This document shows positions 57,866 to 64,000 of a stretch of 64,000 nt of DNA, piece by piece. Within the stretch, counting starts at the first letter, position 1; each line of letters opens with the position of its first letter. Position numbers and translations under genes: made by a program. The notes under the pieces are model-generated. The model searched no databases. It had not been told where the DNA came from and worked only from the letters and a program-made list of their open reading frames with translations. This stretch comes from Fratercula arctica (taxonomy: Eukaryota; Chordata; Aves; Charadriiformes; Alcidae): contig CANTUZ010000002.1 of assembly GCA_947846985.1 (NCBI GenBank), positions 154,623,889 to 154,687,888 on the forward strand, read 5' to 3'.

Positions 57866-60536
57866 AGGCTCCTCAGCTAAGCGGGGCTTTTCAGGCTCTG
57901 TTTTTGACCTAGATTTACTTAGCCTGCATTAATATCCCACACACAGCATGCAGATCTGCCTTTTAGTTTGCACCCTTAGACATACTGGTAAGCATTCTTT
58001 AATATATAATAAATTTTTACATGCCGTAAATGTCAACTATTTTTGACAGGAAAGCTGTCCTGGTTTCCAAAGGTGCTGGTCATCACATGAGAGTTCACCA
58101 CTGCTGAAAATCAGGACTTTTTAACTGACATTGTGGCATAAGAGCTGGGGGAGAATTTTCAGTGGTTAAAGATAATTTACTCAAAGGTAATTGGCTGCCA
58201 TTAGTACTTCTAAAATTCCCCTTATTCCCCTTCCTACACAAATACATGTATTAATCATTAACCCCTAAACTTCCATATAGTGAGTATGTTTCGGATCTGA
58301 TACGCTTTCTGGAAGTAACTGCAAGTTCAAACAGTCTAGCGAATGACTGCTGATGAATCTCTGTAGACTTGCTTTCTTTTCCACTAAAACTTTATTTTCA
58401 TACTGTTTCTACTGATCTGCTAGTGATTGCTGTTAGTGGCAGGATAGGAAGACTTCTGGCCTGACCCAGTCTGGCCATATGTGCATTCCTGTTCTCAGCA
58501 CTATATACTAATGCTGTCTCTGGATTATGCAATTAATCAGTTACAGAGGATATGGAGATTTAATTACACTAAAAAGAGGAAGATGATGTCATTGATTATT
58601 CTAAGATGGAAACATCTGAAAAAAGCATAAGTAGTGAGAATTTCTTCTCCATAAGCGACATGGTTAAGACTTGAAGACCCAGACTACAAGTTACTATTAA
58701 TGTAGAGTGAATTAATTTTCCAGATGTTACATCAGCACTGAACCCAAAGAATGTTATCTCAGCTGGAGTAATACAGGATTTTACTTACTGAAATACCTTA
58801 AGCTTACGAGTATTGTAGCCTGCTTACAAAATAAGAAAAGCAATTAGTTACCCGGGTTACACACTTTTCAACCAGGAAAAAAACAACAGTTGATCGACAT
58901 GAGAAAATTAATATTTTAGGTAAGCCTAAGTGACTGATGCAAGCATGTCATTTTAAAAAAAAATACAGGCATGAACATTATAGGCTGAATCACATCAATT
59001 TTTTGATTCAAAGATAATATTTAGCTATCTAAGGGCTATTATATTTATATACCTTTATATGTCTACTGCATACTTATATAGCTGTGAATGCTAAAATTAG
59101 GTATCTATGGAAGTGGAAGGAAGTGTTTTTAAATTTGAGAAACCATCTTACTATGTGTGCTTTTGATGTTGGGAATATAAACCAATTAAGCTTATTATAA
59201 AAACATGGCAAAAGATTGTCCTTCACCCAAAGCATTTTAGTCATTTGTTCCTGAAGCAAAGTTCCTGAGAGCTGGGAGATCTTTATCTTACCAAATTAAG
59301 ATGAAAATTCACTGGACACAACCAATCAAAATGAATTTTCTTAATGTGCTCAGACAAAACTTTCTTTTGACAAATGTCCTGACAGCTCTCAGCTTCCTGA
59401 ACTTGCTGCATGTCAGAACATTTTTCAGGTCACAATTCAGCTCTGTAGGGACACATCTGATCCTTGTCATAACACCTCTCGTTTACTTTGACCATACCCT
59501 CTGTTAACCCTCGGACACACTGAAGAGCTGCTGGGGAGGTAAATAGTCACAGATGTGTCCCATTGCTCCAATCAATAGGTTCACCTCTGTATTGCATATT
59601 TTTGTAGATGTTAAATCAACACCATAATCATTCCTGTAAGCTGTCACTTTAAAGTCTATTTTGCAGATCAGAGGAAAGAGAACTGAAGTGAACTGGTCTT
59701 GGATATTCCCAACTAGAAGAACAGAGAGCAACACACCACTGCAACAGAAGCCCCTGTCTGTTTCTTAAACTAACTACAAAAGCACAAAAATCCCAGGATA
59801 TTTTATTTTACCTTCTTTAACAGGCAGTCCTTTAGCATGCCTGTTCTGATATTTTGATGTAAAGTTATTAGTCTGACTTACAGTTGGTTGCATTTCTGTC
59901 CCCTTAAAATACTGATTTAATGCCCATCAGTAAGTAATATCTAAACATCTTAACATGTTACCATTATTCAGCTGCTTTTCATTCCTGCTGATAGAGATTC
60001 AGGAGAACTACCACTTAATGAGTGTTCACCTTAAGCCAAATGCAATTACAGCCACAGATATGGGAATTACTTTTTTACTTGGAGCCATACATATGTATGC
60101 AAAATGTATATGAAATACTAACAACACGTTTGAACCAAATGAAATGGAATAAGAGTCTGGACTTGGTCATCCATGAGGAACTCTCTTTTTCTTGGGAAAT
60201 AGAGTTTTCAGCAACTTTGTAAACAGAGGAGGAACATCACATGGTTCGCATTATAATTTCTCCTTCCAGCTTTCCCTTTCAAAATGAAGTGTTCACATTA
60301 GGATTTTATGTGTTTGACTTAATGTGGTGGAGAAATAAGAATAAAATATTGAAAACTTTGCACTCATTATTAGGCCAAATTGAGTCTGGTCGAACAGAGC
60401 TTTAGGAATTGCAGCTATGTTTCAAATTTCCCATGGAAAATGAAAGGGAAAAAAATGAACCCACAAAAGTCATCAAGAACTTCAAAAAAGAGAGAGGAAA
60501 AAAGAATAACGATCCTGTGGTTAAGACAGTTGATTT
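57866..60536. other. Single-copy AT-rich DNA
   Basis: No gene recognised. The only repeat-like piece is the short ancient LINE tail at 58425-58495. Confidence 0.45.
58425..58495 (+). repeat. Ancient CR1/L3-type LINE tail
   Basis: AGACTTCTGGCCTGACCCAG, TCTGGCCATATGTGCATTCC matches the widespread amniote string 'tggtctgacccagtatggccgttcttatgttc' that ends old CR1/L3-type elements. Only the last 60-70 bp are recognisable. Confidence 0.45.
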
Positions 60537-61880
60537 AGAATCATAGAATAGTTTGAGTTGGAAGGGACCCTTAAAGTTCATCTAGTCCAACTCCCCTACA
60601 ATGAACAGGGACATCTTCAACTAGATCAGGTTGCTCAGAGTCCAGTCCAACCTGACCTTGAATGTTTCCAGGGATGGGGCATCTGCCACCTCTCTGGGCA
60701 ACCTGTTCCATTGTTTCACCACCCTCATTGTTAAAAAATTTGTCCTTCTATCTAGTCTAAATCTCCCTCCTTTTAGTTTAAAACCATTACAGTTTGTCAT
60801 ATTGCAACAGGCCCTGCTAAAAAGTTTGTGCTAAAAAGTTTGTCCCCATCTTTCCTGTAGACCCCCTTTAAGTACTGAAAGGCTGCAATAAGGTCTCCCC
60901 AGAGACTTCTCCAGGCTGAACAACCCCGACTCTCTCAGCCTGTCCTAATAGGAGAGGTACTCCAGCCCTCTGACCATTTCTATGGACCTCCTCTGGATCC
61001 GCTCCAACAGGTCCATGTCCTTCCTGTGCTGAGGGCTCCAGAGCTGGACACAGTATGCCAGGTGGGGTCTCACCAGAGTGGAGGGTAGAATCACCTCCCT
61101 CAACCTGCTGTCCATGCTTCTTTTGATGCAGCCCAGGATGCAGTTGGCTTTCTGGATTGTGAGCACAGCCTTTTGGTGTGTCAGGCACTTCTCCCAGTTT
61201 TGTGTCATCAGCAAACTGATGACACAGGTTGGTAGTTCCCAGCATCCTCCTTTTTGCCCTTTCTACCCTTTTTCAAAATGTGTGCACGTCTTTACAGTCA
61301 CCAGGGACTTCACCTGACTGACATGACTTTTCAAATATATGGAAAGTGGCTTGGCAACTACATAAGCCAATTCCCTCAGGACTCTGGGAGGCATCTCGTC
61401 AGGTCCCGTAGACTTACACATGTTCAGATTCCCCAAGGGGTCACAAACTGGTCTTTTCTTACAACGGGAGGGACTTTGTTCCTCCAGTCACCATCTTATG
61501 GTTTACCCACTTGAGAGGTGTGGGAAGAGAGTTTGCCAGTGAAGACTGAGGCAATTAAGTTGTTGAGTACCTCAGCCTTCTCTTTGTCCATTGTTATCAG
61601 TTTGCCATTCTTGCTCATCATGGGGGGTACACTTTCTTTGGCCTTCCTTTTCTGACTGACATACCTGTAGTAGCCCTTCTTAATATTCTTTGCGTCCTGT
61701 GCAAGTTCAATTCCAGCTGTGCCTTGGCCTTCCTGACCCCATTCCTACACAACAGGGCAGTGTCCCTATACTCTTCCCAGGATACCTGCCCCTGCTTCCA
61801 CTGCCTGTACAGTTCCTTCTTGCCCTTTAGTTTGACCAGCAAGTCTCAACTCATTCATGTTGGTCTCTTGCTTTCCTTTT
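60537..61880 (-). mobile_element. CR1 LINE with two internal ORF2 deletions
   Basis: The tail is on the left, then the 3' UTR of the same type as 34622-35865. The 3' UTR/coding border contains a 14-bp tandem duplication (60816-60843). ORF2 on the minus strand starts in the linker near 61840 ([30 protein letters not shown]) and runs through 'EKAEVLN' and 'SVFTGKLSSHTSQVGKP' to 'KKEDAGNY' at about 61240. There it jumps straight to FADDTKLGE (FADD antisense at 61204-61215), dropping RT motifs A and B. After about 10 residues it jumps again to the C-terminal QKANCILGCIKRSM region and continues to ERIQRRSIEMVRGLEYLSY near 60945. Several stops and frame changes are present. The first junction coincides with a perfect 11-bp inverted repeat (see findings). 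Confidence 0.92.
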
Positions 61881-63229
61881 AGGTCTTGGCTCAATTTCTT
61901 CCTTGTTTGAATGATCTTATGGTTTAGTTGAATTTAATCCCACATCCAGAATGTGTGCACACAAAGGAATCTCATGACACTTACATGGTTTCTGAAAATT
62001 GATAATATTCCTGTAGGAGCATGGAGACTGCTGACAACAGGTGTGCTTCTCCCAAATCCCACATTCAAAAGCTTTTACGTGGAGACCAAAGGCTAAATTC
62101 AGAAAAATATGGGTGCCAAAATCCCAAACCGCAACACAATATAATGTTCTCCAGGGGCTGCTTGAAGGGATACCTAAAGCCTACAAGGTGAGTTATTAGC
62201 AGCCTGCTGAAGAAAAAGCCTGCTGAAGGATCTAATGAGAGATGGAAACAAGCCTCTGGTATTTAACCTCCTCTCTAGTAAATATAAGTCTATAAAGTAC
62301 CAAGCCATACTTAATGTTTTACTCTGGCTGACATCTGCACCTCCTCCTTGAATATGTTGGGCATTTTGAATATATTATACAAATGTACTTGCTGTCCCAG
62401 ATTCTGCTGCAAAAACTTAGCACTGAAGTTGGGTAGTGAAGTATGTAGACTTCTTACAACTTTCCTATGCAGAGGAAAAAGATTTTTCTCAGTGATGGTG
62501 GACTTGTCAAGTCCTGAAAGATCCCAATGACTTGAAGAGCAATGAAATCAAAGTGTGTCATCATCCAGGCCACTGATTCATGCTGGAGATGACTGAAATA
62601 TAACATTAAAACTAAAACTATGTAACTACTATGGTTGCATTGGGAGTAGAACTCTAGTTGAGTAATGTACGGTGGGATACAATCCTGTTCATTGTGAAAG
62701 CCCCATCCTTGAGGAATCATTGGCACCACCACTGGAGAAGACTTTTAACAAGCTAAAAGGGGGCTAAGTGTTTGAGGGGGAGTAATAATAATTGTCGCTG
62801 AGGCACTGTCTGCCAAGTGCATTGGAAGGGATGGATTTTGAATGACCAAGTTGAGATGGTTAGGATGGAGACATGCAGATAGCAATAGGTGCATTGGATG
62901 ATCCCCTTTTGTTTTGCAGAAGGTATTTGAAGGTCTCACCTTTCCTTCACAAATCATCTTAACCAGCATTTTTAGGACAAAGTTCTAAGGGTAAGCAAAA
63001 GTCTAATGTACTTTCCAAGTGGTGTAGACATGATTTTGTCTTTAAAGATATCTAATTTCTGTAGCAAGGGAAGAGATTATTTTACACCATATGGTAGCTG
63101 TCCTGTGATGTCATAGTGATTAATGACAGGATCAGTTGGATGCTCCAGTGGCATAACAAATGACCTGGGTTTCCTGTAATGGCAACGGTTACACGCTCAT
63201 ATTAGGACCTTGTAATTAACTGAGCTCTA
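61881..63229. other. Single-copy DNA
   Basis: No gene or repeat recognised. The first 50 bp may still be degraded CR1. Confidence 0.45.
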
Positions 63230-63432
63230 GTCTCGGCTCCCCCTGGGTTCAAGTACTATAAAATGAATGCAAAGACAACTACCAACTTTATGAGGATGTG
63301 GGTCAAGCATTCTGTGACTTTTGGCAGATCCCTTAGACTGTGGATATCTATTTCCCATCTGTAAAACTGATATTATAATTAGCTGTTCACAGGCTTGATG
63401 TAAAACTAACTTGTTGAAGGTCTGTGAAACTT
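63230..63432 (+). repeat. MIR-like SINE relic (core and 3' part)
   Basis: From about 63312, TCTGTGACTTTTGGCAGATC, CCTTAGACTGTGGATATCTA, TTTCCCATCTGTAAAACTGA, TATTATAATTAGCTG, TTCACAGGCTTGATGTAAAA and GAAGGTCTGTGAAAC align in order with the MIR consensus from 'tgtgaccttgggcaagtcac' to 'aaagcgctttgaaa'. Order and spacing hold over about 120 bp, making it the clearest MIR 3' region in the window. The upstream head (63230-63310) is less certain. Confidence 0.65.
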
Positions 63433-64000
63433 TTGTAGAAGAAAAATATTAGGTGGAAATAACATATTTTAGGGAAATTATCTGTGTATTTTTAACTCTG
63501 TATCACAGACTAAAGAACCTCCAGCACTCTCTGTTAAGTGCATAGAGCTTCGTGATTATTTGTCAGACAAAACCAGGAAGTCTTCATTAAATGCTTTGTG
63601 CTCTACTTTCATGTCAAAGATTTTTTTGGGTAATCATAGTTCCCTGCCTGAAATAATTCAGAGAGCAGATAAAGTATTCCTACTATACTGAAAAAAAAGC
63701 AATACAGACAAGGAGTGATCCATTCTCCCAATAGCATCTTTATTTAGAGCCGGATGACTGTCACTCTAGCTGTTATTTTAGGTCATGTGTAAAGACATGT
63801 GATTTGTCATTAGCTGATGAAAAAACCAAACCAAAACAAAACAACTGAAAAACTATTTGTTTTCTTGATCCAGTCTTTACCTATGATTCTTTTCAGTCTT
63901 TCCTGATCATTTTGGTCAAAATTAGAGTCTTGGGCATATGTTCTATTTCAGATCAGGCTTTGCATTTTCAAGCCGCTGAGGCTCTTTGAACCCAGGATCT
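63433..64000. other. Single-copy DNA to the window end
   Basis: I see no gene here. An A/C-rich stretch (about 63819-63845) is the only simple repeat. Confidence 0.5.

Overview
This window looks like gene-poor intergenic or intronic DNA from a bird (Aves). The main evidence is a dozen or so copies of the CR1 LINE. Their 3' ends carry the avian signature: a block read as GTTGGACTAGATGATCTC, then a short GGTCCCTTCCAAC-type block, then an 8-bp tail of ATTCTATG units. CR1 copies of very different ages are present, together with much older MIR-like tRNA-SINE relics. I see no LTR retrotransposon and no L1 or Alu-like element. I found no supportable host protein-coding exon, rRNA, tRNA gene or CRISPR array. 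Every long open frame I can recognise by homology is CR1 ORF2, the endonuclease plus reverse-transcriptase polyprotein. The other long frames look like chance.

Layout. 0-5.7 kb: single-copy DNA with a motif cluster containing two RFX-type X-boxes (540-830), an old MIR-like relic (about 2490-2640) and a GC-richer patch (2660-3180). 5.7-16.5 kb: CR1-rich. It holds minus-strand CR1 3' ends at 5.7, 10.1 and 10.5 kb (the last with an expanded pentanucleotide tail), two plus-strand CR1 ORF2 pieces at 13.6-14.2 and 14.4-15.8 kb, and a CR1 tail at 16.4 kb. 16.5-31.3 kb: AT-rich single-copy DNA with T/G-rich low-complexity tracts. 31.3-35.9 kb: two minus-strand CR1s, a diverged 105-bp direct repeat pair and a fairly complete MIR-like SINE. 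39.4-43.9 kb: a CR1 nest of three elements of different age, one of which keeps its endonuclease domain. 44-57 kb: mostly single-copy, with a 42-bp tandem repeat, a G-quadruplex-type run and MIR-like relics. 57.4-64 kb: two more CR1s, an ancient LINE tail and a MIR-like relic.

Nothing here works together as a pathway or operon. The most informative structures are the CR1 copies. Three have lost much or all of the reverse-transcriptase coding sequence through internal deletions, one at a perfect 11-bp fold-back and one with the reading frame preserved across 1.48 kb. I did not find a convincing undescribed biological system. The second-look items are the X-box cluster, the deletion-derivative CR1s and the CR1-tail-born microsatellite. 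Element boundaries are read by eye and are good to roughly 10-30 bp, less for the ancient relics.
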